NCBI GenBank assembly: GCA_024707325.1
Contig: JANPZY010000001.1
Coordinates: 372,001-436,000, forward strand
Source: Opitutus sp.
GTDB lineage: Bacteria; Verrucomicrobiota; Verrucomicrobiia; Opitutales; Opitutaceae
Direction of reading: 5' to 3'
Length of the DNA stretch: 64,000 nt
Shown piece after piece: positions 53,499 to 62,089 of the stretch; position 1 is the first letter of the stretch, and every line of letters starts with the position of its first letter. The position numbers were made by a program, and so were the translations under genes. Below the pieces are notes generated by a model. It was not told the origin of the DNA, searched no databases, and saw only the letters and a list, made by a program, of their open reading frames with translations.

Positions 53499-55387
53499 GA
53501 CGCCTGCCTCTCCTTTTCCGCCACACTCGCGCACCACGTCTCCCAGCACTGGCGAAGAGCGGAACCAAAACACTGCGCCTGCGCGGAATAATCGCACAAT
53601 GGCGAACGCAACATCTCGGTGCGCAACTCCCGCCGCAGCACACCGCGGTGCTCGGCGTCGTGCGCGAGCTCCGTGGCGATGCGGATGTAATCATCCTCGT
53701 GCGTGGCGATCCACTCGGGATGTCCGATGGCGTTGAGCAGCGAAACACCCACGCGTGAGACATGGCGGTCGCCCGCGAGACTCACGACGGGCACGCCCAT
53801 CCAAAGCGCTTCACACGTGGTCGTGGTGCCGTGATACGGAAACGTGTCGAGGGCGATGTCGACGCGCCCGTAAAGCGCGAGATGCGAAGCGGTGTCACGC
53901 GCATGCGGCAGCAACTCGACGCGTTCGGAACTCAGGCCCGCGGCCGCAAGGCGACGCAGAAAAGGTTCCCGCACGGCAGGTTCGTTGAGCCCACCGGATT
54001 TCAGCAGCAGTCGCGATCCCGGCACGACCTCGAGCAGGCGTGCCCAGCGGCGCAGTGTGCCGTCGGTCGCCTTGGTGAGGTTGTTAAAAGAGCCGAACGT
54101 GATTCTCCCCTCGCCGATCGACGGCGGGGGCGCGGGCTCGGGCGCCTGCGCAGGCGGCAGGTAGCTCCATGCGGTCGCGGAGAAGCGCACCAGTTTTTCC
54201 GTGTGCAACGCATCGGCGGTCGGCGCGGGATCCGTCCACGCATCGACGAAGCGATAATCCATTTCACGCAGCCCGGTGGTGTTGGGGTAGCCCAGATAGG
54301 TCACCTGCACGGGAGCGAGCCGCCGCGCGAAAAGAGGCAGTCGGTTCAGGCCCGTGTGGCCGGCGAGATCGATCAACACGTCGGGCGCATCCTCGCGTAA
54401 CGCTTTTTCCACTACACCATCCGCCTGACCTGCGAAATGACGCCAGCCATCCGCCAGCTTCCGCAAGCGCTCGGTCACCGCGTCCACGACGGCGTGATCG
54501 TGATAGAGGAAAATCTCGAACCCGGCGCGATCGAGGTGCCGCAGAAGTGGTTCGAGGAAATAAGCGACGGAGTGCTCGCGCAGATCCGGCGAGAGAAACG
54601 CGAGGCGCAGGCGCCGCGCAGGTTCGGCACGTTGACCGAACACCGGCGCAGGCGATTTTGGCAACGCGCGACCGAAAGCCACGTGCTCGGCGAAAACGCT
54701 CTCGCTCGAGCGATGCTCGAGACTGTTGAGCGCCATCAGCCGATAGCTGTGCGCCTCGAGCTGACGAGGATCGCGGGCGACGACGGAAGCCATGACTGCC
54801 TCGGCTTCCTCCACGCGGAAACATTTGAACAGCACCATGCCCCGCCCGAGCTGCGAACGCAGATTGCCGGGATCGAGTTTCAGCGCGCGTTCGAAGCAGC
54901 CGAGCGCCTCCGTCGGGCTCCCGTGCGTGGAGAGTGAAGATCCGAGCGCATGCCAGCCGGGCGCGTAGTTCGGCTTGAGCGCGACGACCTTGCGCTGGGC
55001 GGCGATCGCCTCGTCGATTCGTCCTGAAGTTTTGAATACAAGCGCGAGATAATGCCACGCCTCCGCCATGGCGGGATGCGTTTTGACGACCTGTTGCAAT
55101 ACCGATTCCGCCCCCGGAAGATCGCCGGCCGCGACCCGCGCGACCCCGAGACCAAACGCCGTGGCGACCGCCGCGGGATTCAGTTGCAGCGCACGCGCGA
55201 GCAGCGAAACGGCTTCGGCGGCTTGTCCGGCCGCGAGCGCCGTCATCCCGCCATGATGCCAACCGGCGGCATCGCGCGGCGCGAGTTGGCGAACACGCGC
55301 AAAGATCATCGCGGCTTCCGCAAACCGTCCGCGTTGGTGATGCGCTTCACCGTCGCGCAGCAGTTGTTGCAACGCGGGCGTCAGCAT
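53495..55387 (-). CDS. TPR plus O-GlcNAc transferase (SPINDLY-type) protein, first of three
   Basis: 630 residues, first gene of the OGT-like operon. N-terminal TPRs (about 8-190, GEAHHQRGRFAEAAMIFARV) are followed by RLRLAFLSPDLREHSVAYFL, FLYHDHAVVDAVTERLRKLA, VLIDLAGHTGLNRLPLFARR, VTYLGYPNTTGLREMDYRFV, ITFGSFNNLTKATD and VVSLAGDRHVSRVGVSLLNA. The family transfers N-acetylglucosamine (or fucose in SPINDLY) to Ser/Thr of proteins. A sigma28-like promoter upstream ties it to late flagellar expression, so flagellin is the most likely substrate. Confidence 0.92.
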   Translation of the reverse strand: MLTPALQQLLRDGEAHHQRGRFAEAAMIFARVRQLAPRDAAGWHHGGMTALAAGQAAEAVSLLARALQLNPAAVATAFGLGVARVAAGDLPGAESVLQQVVKTHPAMAEAWHYLALVFKTSGRIDEAIAAQRKVVALKPNYAPGWHALGSSLSTHGSPTEALGCFERALKLDPGNLRSQLGRGMVLFKCFRVEEAEAVMASVVARDPRQLEAHSYRLMALNSLEHRSSESVFAEHVAFGRALPKSPAPVFGQRAEPARRLRLAFLSPDLREHSVAYFLEPLLRHLDRAGFEIFLYHDHAVVDAVTERLRKLADGWRHFAGQADGVVEKALREDAPDVLIDLAGHTGLNRLPLFARRLAPVQVTYLGYPNTTGLREMDYRFVDAWTDPAPTADALHTEKLVRFSATAWSYLPPAQAPEPAPPPSIGEGRITFGSFNNLTKATDGTLRRWARLLEVVPGSRLLLKSGGLNEPAVREPFLRRLAAAGLSSERVELLPHARDTASHLALYGRVDIALDTFPYHGTTTTCEALWMGVPVVSLAGDRHVSRVGVSLLNAIGHPEWIATHEDDYIRIATELAHDAEHRGVLRRELRTEMLRSPLCDYSAQAQCFGSALRQCWETWCASVAEKERQAS

Positions 55388-55513
55388 CCGTCGCGAAGCC
55401 CGAGTCGAGCCGCACCGGCACGCGACAGCGCGACTTTCGAAGCTCGAAAGCCGAAAAACCGACGCTGGGTGATGGAAATCGACACTCTCTGGGCGTTTGC
55501 GACTGCGAGAGTT

Positions 55514-55541
55514 TGATCGGCTCGCCGATCGTGCAGCTTGA
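55514..55541 (-). promoter_or_regulatory. sigma28-like promoter of the OGT-like operon
   Basis: On the minus strand TCAAGCTG, 12 bases, GCCGATCA (seven of eight in the -10). The leader to the 55387 start is about 120 bases. It lies back to back with the plus-strand site below. Confidence 0.6.
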
Positions 55542-55553
55542 GCACAATCGCAC

Positions 55554-55581
55554 TCAAGCGAACCCGCTTCCGCGCCGATAA
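55554..55581 (+). promoter_or_regulatory. sigma28-like promoter of the HDOD gene
   Basis: TCAAGCGA, 12 bases, GCCGATAA; the -10 half is a perfect match. It ends 53 bases before the start at 55635. Confidence 0.7.
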
Positions 55582-55634
55582 AGCTGCTGCGGTTTCACCC
55601 CCAGTGGGGCATGCCGTAACTACCCAATTTCTCC

Positions 55635-56564
55635 ATGGTTCTTGCTTCTGCGTCCGCCACCGCATCCGCGAGCGCGGGTCCCTTCTCTGACGACGTCATC
55701 ATGCGTCGCATCGATGGGTGCCCCAAGCTCGGTTCGCTCGGTAGCATCAACCGACAACTCAACAGTCTGCTCACCGCCGAGCAGAGCCTGAATTCCCAGA
55801 TCGCCGAAATCATCCGCCGCGATCCCTCGCTGACCGCGCGCCTGCTGCGCATGGTCAACTCGGTTTACTTCGGGCTCTCCACGCGCGTGAACAACATCGA
55901 GGAAGCCGTGTTCTTCCTCGGTCTCCGTCAGATTCGCGAGCTGTCGATGGCCACTCCCGTCATCGAAGATCTGGAAAAACTCCAGTTCAACCAAGCCTCG
56001 CTGCCTTGGAAGGATCTGTGGAGCCACAGTATCGGCACCGCGATCCTTACGCGCGAAATCCTCGCCTCGACCACGGTGCAGATCGACGACGACACGGACT
56101 ACCTCGTGGGCCTGTTGCACAATGTCGGCAAGGTCGTCATGGCGACGGCGTTTCCCGACGAGCTGCGCGCGTTGATCAACCAGCCGGCGCGCAATTCCGC
56201 GGACGTGTGCCGCATGGAGCGCGAGTTGATCGGCTGGGATCACGCCCGCATCGGCGCCTACTATCTTGGCCGCCACAAGATCGCGCCGGAGATCATCGCC
56301 GCCGTGCTTTATCATAACGATCCGGATCGCGCGCCGAATCACCGCATCTTCGCCGCCGCCGTGCAGGTGGCGGACCACGTGGTGCGCCATGCCGGGATCA
56401 CGGGCGGTTTTGAAAACGTCCCTCCGGTCGAAGCCGACTCCTGGCTCGCGCTCGACGGGTGGAAAATTCTCTACGGAGCGGAAGGTCCCGAGGCCATGCT
56501 CGCACGCGCCTCGCTGGCCAATATCCTGCAACGTCTTCCGTCGATGCTCCAGGGCCTCGTCTGA
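55635..56564 (+). CDS. HDOD domain protein
   Basis: 309 residues. A Ser/Ala-rich start is followed by the HDOD core: SINRQLNSLLTAEQSLNSQI, RRDPSLTARLLRMVNSVYFG, EEAVFFLGLRQIRELSMATP and the HD region VGLLHNVGKVVMATAF, where the Asp of the HD dyad is Asn. The C-terminal RELIGWDHARIGAYYLGRHK is also typical. A perfect GCCGATAA -10 box upstream places it in the late flagellar class. It lies 47 bases before the hybrid kinase gene. Confidence 0.9.
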   Translation: MVLASASATASASAGPFSDDVIMRRIDGCPKLGSLGSINRQLNSLLTAEQSLNSQIAEIIRRDPSLTARLLRMVNSVYFGLSTRVNNIEEAVFFLGLRQIRELSMATPVIEDLEKLQFNQASLPWKDLWSHSIGTAILTREILASTTVQIDDDTDYLVGLLHNVGKVVMATAFPDELRALINQPARNSADVCRMERELIGWDHARIGAYYLGRHKIAPEIIAAVLYHNDPDRAPNHRIFAAAVQVADHVVRHAGITGGFENVPPVEADSWLALDGWKILYGAEGPEAMLARASLANILQRLPSMLQGLV

Positions 56565-56574
56565 GGTTTCTCCC

Positions 56575-56601
56575 TCAACCCGAGGCGTTTTGGGCCGATA
56601 A
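56575..56601 (+). promoter_or_regulatory. sigma28-like promoter of the hybrid kinase
   Basis: TCAACCCG, 11 bases, GCCGATAA; the -10 half is perfect and the -35 half has only TCAA. The -10 ends 10 bases before the kinase ATG, so the leader would be very short. Confidence 0.5.
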
Positions 56602-56611
56602 ATTGCGGAAA

Positions 56612-58528
56612 ATGTCCGTCCTGTTGAGCGACTCGATCACCGGCGAGCCATCGCCGGTGGATAATCTGCTGGGCCCGTGGGAAAACAGCGCCGATCCGGC
56701 GTATTGTTGCGGGCCCGACGGTCGCCTCATTGCCGGAAACCTTTCCTTCGCGCGCAAATTCGGCCGTGCGGTGAGCATGCTGCGCGGTTTGTCGCTGCTG
56801 GAGCTCATCCACCCCGACGACGCCGCGCTCGAGCAGACGTCTTTTGCCGAGCTCGCCCGACCGCCGCACCGTGGCGTCACGGAAAACCGCTGGATGACGG
56901 CCGCCGGCATCCGCTGGTTCGCGTGGGAAAAAGTCGCGCAGCTCGATGCCAATGGCCAGATCACCGCGATCCGCGCGGTCGGCCGCGACATCACGCGCCA
57001 GCGTCTCGCCGAGGAGCAATATCACCGGCTTTCGAGCGCGGTGGAGCAGTCGCCCGTGGCGATCGTCATCACCGATCTCGACGGCCGCGCGCAATACGTG
57101 AACCCGAAGTTCACCGAAGTCACCGGCCGCACGCTCGAAGACATTCTCGATTCCAACGTCGACGTTTTCCGCGACGGCCACACGAGCGAGGAATCGTATC
57201 AACAATTCTGGGACACCGTGCGCAAGGGCCAGGAGTGGCTCGGCGAATTCGCCACGCGCCGCACCGACGGCGCCACGATCTGGGAGTCGGTGAAAGTGTC
57301 CCCCGTGCGCAATCCCGCGGGCGAAATCACCAACCTCCTCTGCCTGCGCGAAGACATCACCGGCCGCAAAGCCCTCGAAGCCGAGCTGCGCCAGGCGCAC
57401 AAGATGGAGAGCCTCGGCACGCTCGCCGGCGGCATCGCGCACGATTTCAACAACCTGCTCGCGATCATACATGGTTACGCGGAGTTCTGCATGCAGGGCG
57501 GCACCGAGCCGGCCATTCTCCAAAAAGGTCTGCAGGAAATTCACCGCGCCGCGCAGCGCGCCAGCGGACTCGTGAAGCAGATCCTCACGTTCAGCCGCAA
57601 GGCCGAGGTGCGCTACGCGCCCGTCGATCTCAACCAGCTCGCGCGCGATTTGATCGCGCTGATGGCGGAGACGTTTCCGCGCACGGTCACTTTCCAGCTC
57701 TCGCTCGCCGACAAGCTTCCGGCGCTCATGGGCGATCAGACGCAGCTTCAGCAGATCGTGCTCAACCTCTGCGTGAACGCCCGTGATGCGATGCCCAAGG
57801 GCGGCACGATCACCGTCTCCACCAGCATCCGCTCCGCCGCCGAACTCATCGCGCGACACCTGCCTGCCGAGCCGGGCCGCCGTTACGTGCGCCTCGATGT
57901 CGCCGACACCGGTTGCGGCATGCGACCGGAAGTGCGCGCGCGCATTTTCGAACCGTTCTTCACCACGAAACAGACCAACCAGGGCACCGGCCTCGGGCTC
58001 GCGGTCGTTTACGGCATCGTGTCCGGCCACCACGGTTTCATCGACGTCGACAGCACGATCGACGTGGGCAGCACGTTTCACGTTTATCTCCCGCTCGCGG
58101 CCGACGTCGCGGTCGCGACTCCGACGTCCACCGACGGCGAGTTTCCCAGCGGCACCGAGTCGCTCCTCATCGTGGACGACGAAAACTCGCTCCGCACGCT
58201 GCTCGCGACGGCTTTCACGCGCAAAGGCTACCGCGTCTCCACCGCAGCCACCGGCCTCGAAGCCATCGAACTCATCGGCGACACCACGCGTCCGATCGAC
58301 GCCATTCTGCTCGATCTTAATATGCCCGGCACGAACGGGCTCGAGGTCCTCAAGATCGTGCGCGTCTGCCGTCCGGACGTGAAAGTTCTGGTCGTCAGCG
58401 GCCACATCTCCGCCGACGTGCGGGAAGAATTCAAGCAGCTCAACCAGAACGAGTTTTTGCAAAAGCCCTACCGTCTCGAGGAAGTCGGCCGCCGCATGCG
58501 CGCGCTCCTCGACGAAAGCCGGACCTGA
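56612..58528 (+). CDS. PAS-PAS hybrid histidine kinase with receiver
   Basis: 638 residues from the ATG at 56612 (an in-frame upstream start overlaps the HDOD gene and the promoter box). Two PAS domains (about 25-125 and 135-255, the second with YVNPKFTEVTGRTLEDIL), then the kinase with phospho-His at about 277 (LAGGIAHDFNNLLAIIHGYA), the N box (LNLCVNARDAMPKGGTITVS), DVADTGCGMRPEVRAR and GTGLGLAVVYGIVSG, then a receiver with Asp at about 568 (AILLDLNMPGTNGLEVLKIV). No membrane segment, so it senses an internal cue. A partner is unknown; the FlrC-like activator is one candidate. Confidence 0.92.
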   Translation: MSVLLSDSITGEPSPVDNLLGPWENSADPAYCCGPDGRLIAGNLSFARKFGRAVSMLRGLSLLELIHPDDAALEQTSFAELARPPHRGVTENRWMTAAGIRWFAWEKVAQLDANGQITAIRAVGRDITRQRLAEEQYHRLSSAVEQSPVAIVITDLDGRAQYVNPKFTEVTGRTLEDILDSNVDVFRDGHTSEESYQQFWDTVRKGQEWLGEFATRRTDGATIWESVKVSPVRNPAGEITNLLCLREDITGRKALEAELRQAHKMESLGTLAGGIAHDFNNLLAIIHGYAEFCMQGGTEPAILQKGLQEIHRAAQRASGLVKQILTFSRKAEVRYAPVDLNQLARDLIALMAETFPRTVTFQLSLADKLPALMGDQTQLQQIVLNLCVNARDAMPKGGTITVSTSIRSAAELIARHLPAEPGRRYVRLDVADTGCGMRPEVRARIFEPFFTTKQTNQGTGLGLAVVYGIVSGHHGFIDVDSTIDVGSTFHVYLPLAADVAVATPTSTDGEFPSGTESLLIVDDENSLRTLLATAFTRKGYRVSTAATGLEAIELIGDTTRPIDAILLDLNMPGTNGLEVLKIVRVCRPDVKVLVVSGHISADVREEFKQLNQNEFLQKPYRLEEVGRRMRALLDESRT

Positions 58529-58553
58529 GCCGGCTTCTGACGTAAAACTCGCT

Positions 58554-58580
58554 TCAGGCCCGCCCGGTTCGCGCCGATAT
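58554..58580 (+). promoter_or_regulatory. possible sigma28-like promoter of the 58630 operon
   Basis: TCAGGCCC, 11 bases, GCCGATAT; the -10 half matches seven of eight, the -35 half is poor. The site lies 50 bases before the first gene of the operon. A short GCCGATATATCGGC palindrome overlaps it. Confidence 0.45.
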
Positions 58581-58629
58581 ATCGGCGGGCACATCAGGAC
58601 GATCCATTCCATGGACTGTCTTTTTTTCA

Positions 58630-59250
58630 ATGAATCAACGCGAACCAACGCCGGCACCCTCTCTCGGTGCAGGCCCGGCACTGCCATGGCTGCTGCTGCT
58701 CCTCTTTCCGCTACTCGCCGTGGCGAAAGCATGGTGCGGCTCGCACGCTTACAGTATAGCGGTTTTGCCTCTCAAACCGTATCTCACCGTTCTCGGCGCG
58801 CCTCCGTTGCGCTTCGAAGAACCGCTACCTCCGCCGGATCTCACCACCCACCCGCCGGCTTCGGCTCCGCCCCTGCCTCTTTCCGAACAACGCGACGCTC
58901 TTCACCATCAGCAGCACGACGCGTCGTCCGACGTGGTCTCGACGCTTCCTCCCGCCACGGCGGAGAACAACGCCGCCCAAGTCGTCGTCTCGTCCGTCTA
59001 CGTGCCGGGCACGGTTTTGACACCGGGCACCGAATCCGCAGCCATTCAGCCGCCGGTCGTTCGCGTTCCGCCGCCGATTCTGCCGGACGACACGCTGCCG
59101 CCGGTGCGCGCCGAGGACTTCCTGCCTTATTTCCAAATTCCGGCCGCGCACCCTGGTGATCCCAGCGTGATCGTGCCCGTGCCGCGCACCGCGCCCACGG
59201 CCGCTCCGCTGCCGCCGAGTTCCGCGACTTACACTCAGACTCCTCGATGA
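58630..59250 (+). CDS. proline-rich single-membrane-span protein
   Basis: 206 residues. A hydrophobic segment (about 18-35, LPWLLLLLFPLLAVAKAW) acts as signal anchor or signal peptide, followed by a proline/threonine-rich periplasmic-looking region (PPLRFEEPLPPPDLTTHPPA, VVRVPPPILPDDTLPPVRAE) with no known domain. Not recognised. Its stop overlaps the start of the next gene (ATGA), so the two are made together; it may anchor or deliver the TPR protein. Confidence 0.7.
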   Translation: MNQREPTPAPSLGAGPALPWLLLLLFPLLAVAKAWCGSHAYSIAVLPLKPYLTVLGAPPLRFEEPLPPPDLTTHPPASAPPLPLSEQRDALHHQQHDASSDVVSTLPPATAENNAAQVVVSSVYVPGTVLTPGTESAAIQPPVVRVPPPILPDDTLPPVRAEDFLPYFQIPAAHPGDPSVIVPVPRTAPTAAPLPPSSATYTQTPR

Positions 59251-60584
59251 TCCTCCGCTCTGCGACGCTCTCCACGCTCCGCCGCTGCTGTTTCGCAGCG
59301 ACGCTGCTCCTGCTCGCACGCGTGCCCTTGTGGGCCGCGGAGGAATCGTCGGCGGAGGTCCAGGCGGCTTCCGACTACGCTGCGCCGGCAGCGGAAAGCG
59401 TAGCGGAACCCACCGCCGCCTCGGCGCCCGAGGACCTCTCGCAACTCACCGAGCGCGAGTCGCAGGGTCTCGTGAATCTCGGCAACAGTCTCACCGAACG
59501 CGGCGATTTCGACGCCGCGGAGATCGCGTTTCGCCAGGTGCTGAATCAGAAGGCGCCGCTCGCGGAAACGAAGTCCGCGCTGCTCGGCCTCGCGAAGATG
59601 CACCGCAAGCAAGGCGCGCTCACCAAGGCCGCCGCGATCTACGAAAAGTATCTCAAGGAATACCCGTCCGACGAACGCGTGCCCGATGCTCTGCTCGATC
59701 TCGGTCGCACGCTGCGCGCGATGGGCGCGACGAAGCTCGCGATCGCGCGCTTCTACAACGTCATCAACTCCACGCTCAAGCTGCCCTCCGAAGACGGCTT
59801 CGAGCACTACCAACTGCTCGCGAAAACCGCGCAGTTCGAAGTGGCGGAGACGTATTTCCAAGTCGGCGACTTCGCCGAAGCCACGAAGTTCTTCTCGCGC
59901 CTGCGCATGCTCGATCTCGCGCCGTCCGATCGCGCGCGCGCGCACTTCAAGTCCGCCTATTCGCAGTATCTGCTTTCGGACCACGAGTCCGCCGTCACCA
60001 CGCTCCGCGCCTTTCTCGAGCAGTGGCCGTCCGACGAAAACGTTCCCGAAGCGCGCTACCTTCTTTCCGTTTCGCTGCGCAACTTGAAGCGCCCGCAGGA
60101 CGCGCTCGTCGCCACGCTCGAACTGCTCCGCGCCGAGCAGGCGCACGTCGACGCCGATCCCAAACGCTGGGCCTACTGGCAGCGCCGCACCGGCAACCAG
60201 CTCGCCAACGAGTTCTTCTCCTCGGGCGACATCGCCAACGCGCTCCACATCTACCAGGCCCTCGCCGCCCTCACGCCCGAGCTCGCGTGGAAAATTCCCG
60301 CGACCTATCAGGTCGGCCTTTGCCTCGAGCGACTCGGCGACATCGCCCGCGCGTCCGCGACCTTCCGCGAAGTCATCCAACTCGCCGGCCCCAATCCCTC
60401 GCCCGAAATCGCCGATCTCGTGCTCATGGCCGAGACACGTCTTGCTCACGTCGCCTGGCGCGATAAGGTGGACAACCAAGTCTCCATCCTTTTCGACACC
60501 ACGACCGGCCAAAAAACCGCCGTCGCCGCCCCGCCGACCAATGACGACCTCGGAAGCGATACAACAACATCGCCAGCTTTGTGA
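59247..60584 (+). CDS. secreted TPR protein
   Basis: 445 residues. A signal peptide (residues 1-30, RCCFAATLLLLARVPLWAAE) is followed by many TPR/Sel1-like helical repeats (QGLVNLGNSLTERGDFDAAE; LDLGRTLRAMGATKLAIARF; VGLCLERLGDIARASATFRE). Predicted periplasmic. It is coupled to the proline-rich gene upstream and overlaps the FlgN-like gene downstream. The shape is that of periplasmic assembly scaffolds (YbgF/BamD-like); in this setting a flagellar or envelope role is possible. A tail after the repeats (VSILFDTTTGQKTAVAAP) is not a known domain. Confidence 0.75.
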   Translation: MILRSATLSTLRRCCFAATLLLLARVPLWAAEESSAEVQAASDYAAPAAESVAEPTAASAPEDLSQLTERESQGLVNLGNSLTERGDFDAAEIAFRQVLNQKAPLAETKSALLGLAKMHRKQGALTKAAAIYEKYLKEYPSDERVPDALLDLGRTLRAMGATKLAIARFYNVINSTLKLPSEDGFEHYQLLAKTAQFEVAETYFQVGDFAEATKFFSRLRMLDLAPSDRARAHFKSAYSQYLLSDHESAVTTLRAFLEQWPSDENVPEARYLLSVSLRNLKRPQDALVATLELLRAEQAHVDADPKRWAYWQRRTGNQLANEFFSSGDIANALHIYQALAALTPELAWKIPATYQVGLCLERLGDIARASATFREVIQLAGPNPSPEIADLVLMAETRLAHVAWRDKVDNQVSILFDTTTGQKTAVAAPPTNDDLGSDTTTSPAL

Positions 60585-60921
60585 CGATCTCCACGCCTGC
60601 GCGTTGGAGGAGAATCGTTTTCTGCGCCAGCACCAGCAGCCGCTCTCGCCCGAACTCGTCGAAAAGAAACGCTCCCTCCTCGAGCGGCTCGACCAGTCGC
60701 TCGAAAACCTGAGGGGCCTCTCCGCCGGTCCGGTGCGCGATCCCGAAACCCGCGATCTTCTCGAGAGCACGCGCTCGCGCATCCTCCAGATTCTGCAGCT
60801 CGATAAGGAGAACGAGCAACTGCTCCTCCGCTACAGCTTGTCCGGCCCGAAACCGACGCCGAATCCCACCGCGCCCTCGGCCGCGCTGCTGCAGAAAATC
60901 TACGCGCGCACCAGCGCCTGA
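60541..60921 (+). CDS. FlgN-like small helical protein
   Basis: 126 residues starting MTTSEAIQQHRQLCDDLHAC at 60541, overlapping the end of the TPR gene by 44 bases. All-helical, charged (SLLERLDQSLENLRGLSAGP; LESTRSRILQILQLDKENEQ), as in the FlgN/FliT chaperones for hook-associated proteins. No catalytic motif. Assignment rests on size, helicity and the motility context. Confidence 0.5.
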   Translation: MTTSEAIQQHRQLCDDLHACALEENRFLRQHQQPLSPELVEKKRSLLERLDQSLENLRGLSAGPVRDPETRDLLESTRSRILQILQLDKENEQLLLRYSLSGPKPTPNPTAPSAALLQKIYARTSA

Positions 60922-60936
60922 GATTTTCCCGCGACG

Positions 60937-61112
60937 ACCCGCACATCCTCTCGGCCTTGTCCGCACCCTAGCGTGACCCGGTCCGCACCCTGGCTCGACC
61001 TTGTCCGCACCCTGGCTCGACCCGGTCCGCAATCAGTCCCGAGTCAGACCGCACCTTGTCCCGACTCGGTGCGCAACGTGTCCCGACTCGAGCCGCACCT
61101 TGGCGCGACTCA
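60937..61112 (+). repeat. 22-bp degenerate tandem repeat array C
   Basis: Eight 22-base units in exact register, core GTCCGCACC at positions 1-9 and CGACC at 16-20; units 2 and 3 differ only in their last two bases. The last unit ends on the stop codon of the HDOD gene (61110-61112). It fills the convergent gap between the FlgN-like and HDOD genes. See arrays A and B. Confidence 0.9.
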
Positions 61113-62036
61113 CGCCCAGATCTGAGCGGGAAAGTGATCCCGCAACGCCGCGGTGCCGTCGTCCTCGACGTCGAGGAGCGAGCTCACCTCGTCCACGCGA
61201 TGTTTCAGTTCGTTCACGAGCGACGGCAATTCGCCCGCGCGCAGCCGCACCATTTGTTGCGCGGCTTCGGCAGGAAGCGGCGGAAGCTCCGCCCCCGGCG
61301 CGGCGCACGCGGCGCTGCGAAGCCATTTCGCGCAATGCAGCAGACACGCCATGCGCGCGTAGCCGTCCGACGCGCGCGGCGCGTATTGCCAGCGCACCGG
61401 TTCGCACATCGCGCGGGGAAATTCCCAATGTTTCAGCAGCGCGGCGCCGGTGTCGGCCTGCGTGAAACCAAACACGGCGCGCTCGGCCCCGATCGCTTCG
61501 CGCGGGAAACCGGTGTTGCGCAGACGCAACTCGGGACGATGGAGCAGCGCCCACGTATCGATGGCCACCATGCCGAGGCAGTGCAGCAGGCCCACCGTGT
61601 AAGCGATATCGCGATCCTGACCGCTGCGCGTCGCGAGCATCTCGGCAGCGAGTGCACAGGCGACGGAGGATTTCCAAAGATCGTCGGCCTCGATGTCGTA
61701 AACGGCGAGCGGGCGGATGAGGACCTGCGAGGCGACCGCGAAGGACACGAGTTCATACACTTGAGCGTAGCCGACGCGATGAACGGCCTCCTCCACGTTG
61801 AAGCAGCGAACGCCTTTCGCGTAGTAAGCGCTGTTTGCGACCGCCAGCACGCGGGCTGCGATCGCCGGATCGAGCCGGATGAGCGCGACGATCTCGAGCA
61901 GGGACGAGTTGCCGTCACTCAGGAGCCGTTTTAATCGCGGGAGAACCTTCGGAGCCGAGGGCAAATGCTTCAGCTCCCGAACGATGTCGTCGGGACCGAA
62001 GGTGCCATCCACAAAAGTGCCCGGCTCTGCGATCAT
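61110..62036 (-). CDS. HDOD domain protein
   Basis: 308 residues from the ATG at 62036. An upstream ATG at 62054 is part of a sigma28-like -10 box, so transcripts would start after it. HDOD blocks: LKHLPSAPKVLPRLKRLLSD, RLDPAIAARVLAVANSAYYA, VEEAVHRVGYAQVYELVSFA and VGLLHCLGMVAIDTW, where the HD dyad is His-Cys and the Lys is Met. The C-terminal region is helical with no other domain. Late flagellar expression is inferred from the promoter. Confidence 0.88.
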   Translation of the reverse strand: MIAEPGTFVDGTFGPDDIVRELKHLPSAPKVLPRLKRLLSDGNSSLLEIVALIRLDPAIAARVLAVANSAYYAKGVRCFNVEEAVHRVGYAQVYELVSFAVASQVLIRPLAVYDIEADDLWKSSVACALAAEMLATRSGQDRDIAYTVGLLHCLGMVAIDTWALLHRPELRLRNTGFPREAIGAERAVFGFTQADTGAALLKHWEFPRAMCEPVRWQYAPRASDGYARMACLLHCAKWLRSAACAAPGAELPPLPAEAAQQMVRLRAGELPSLVNELKHRVDEVSSLLDVEDDGTAALRDHFPAQIWA

Positions 62037-62053
62037 AGGGTGAACACCCCGCA

Positions 62054-62080
62054 TGATCGGCTCCTTTACGCCTAACTTTT
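62054..62080 (-). promoter_or_regulatory. sigma28-like promoter of the last HDOD gene
   Basis: On the minus strand AAAAGTTA, 11 bases, GCCGATCA (six and seven of eight matches, exact spacing). It overlaps the first possible start codon, so it also decides the start. Confidence 0.7.
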
Positions 62081-62089
62081 GCGAAAATT

